The notes under the pieces are model-generated. The model made no database searches, was not told the DNA's origin, and saw nothing but the letters and a program-made list of their open reading frames with translations. DNA of 64,000 nucleotides, from NCBI GenBank assembly GCA_964035795.1, contig OZ038320.1:15300030-15364029 (forward strand). The letters are read 5' to 3'. Below are positions 63,757 through 64,000 of the stretch, piece by piece; the first letter of the stretch is position 1, and each line of letters begins with the position of its first letter. The translations under genes were made by a program, and so were the position numbers. Origin of the DNA: Pterobdella sp. o SKG-2022 (lineage: Eukaryota; Annelida; Clitellata; Hirudinida; Piscicolidae).

Positions 63757-63839
63757 TAACTTCTTTCAAAAGCACTTTAAATATTTAATTTTTTTTTTTA
63801 ATGAATCTTTTATACAGGTTTTGATCAAATTTTTTACGA

Positions 63840-64000
63840 ACAAATGAGAAAGCAACCTTAGTTAACGGCGCCTACCAAAGAATTCTCCAAACTCTAGTAA
63901 CTTTATCCATGAACTCATCTTTATTTTCCTTCTTTGACATTTAATATTTCATAATAGTCGGAGATTTTAATATCCCCAACTGCCACGATCTTGATAATCC
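63840..64000 (+). mobile_element. LINE endonuclease start, cut by window edge
   Basis: Near 63953-64000 the + strand reads IVGDFNIPNCHDLDN. GDFN-P is the AP endonuclease motif of CR1/L2-type LINEs. The element continues past the window. Confidence 0.6.

Overview
This is AT-rich nuclear DNA from an animal, most likely an invertebrate. The basis is spliced exons with GT/AG introns, calcium-binding EGF (cbEGF) repeats, many families of non-LTR retrotransposon, Penelope-like and piggyBac remnants, tRNA-derived SINEs and long AT microsatellites. The mix of R2-like, Penelope-like, L2/CR1-like and RTE-like elements would fit a cnidarian or another marine invertebrate, but the sequence does not fix the phylum. 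There are no bacterial genes, rRNA genes or CRISPR arrays. A run of 200 N (41322-41521) is an assembly gap.

One host gene can be supported. It runs on the + strand from before position 13076 to about 59232, and possibly to 63756. I rebuilt it from 19 short cbEGF exons between 13076 and 58407 (13076, 13196, 13321, 27434, 41525, 41712, 41874, 43595, 44019, 44266, 44427, 48526, 48651, 48885, 50175, 54926, 55749, 56425, 58330). A membrane-spanning exon follows at 59060 and a candidate cytoplasmic-tail exon at 63677. Every EGF exon starts and ends in phase 1 and is a multiple of three bases long. Most EGF domains are split over two exons at the same place, just after the Gly before the aromatic residue of the Asx-hydroxylation motif. 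The predicted product is a type I membrane protein, or the end of one, with at least ten cbEGF domains, one transmembrane helix and a short acidic tail. Its 5' end lies left of the window, and one half-domain is missing, perhaps in the gap.

Nearly everything else is transposable-element debris lying in and around the introns. 1-5.5 kb: CR1/Jockey-like and RTE-like LINE pieces (-). 6-8 kb: a palindromic MITE and a broken piggyBac transposase (-). 8-12 kb: a LINE C-terminus, an inverted zinc-finger ORF1 and a Jockey-like LINE (+). 13.6-21.9 kb: an R2-like LINE (+) split by a nested RTE-like LINE (-). 22-27.3 kb: L2-like LINEs, MITEs and a Penelope tail. 28-33 kb: a Jockey-like fragment, then a non-LTR element with a PHD finger, an RT and a restriction-like endonuclease, ending in long (TA)n and (ATTT)n tracts. 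33.7-41.2 kb: RTE-like and Penelope pieces and an orphan reading frame. 45-48.5 kb: a Gypsy-like gag relic, Penelope pieces and a SINE. 50-55 kb: further LINEs, one inverted on itself in the manner of twin priming. 56-63 kb: a LINE, SINEs and two piggyBac relics. The right edge carries the start of another LINE endonuclease.

All transposon reading frames seen are broken by stops or frameshifts, and several RT active sites are mutated, so I see no autonomous element. The gene and the repeats are related only by position: repeat insertion has stretched the introns (for example about 14 kb between 13377 and 27434) while the small phase-1 exons stayed intact.
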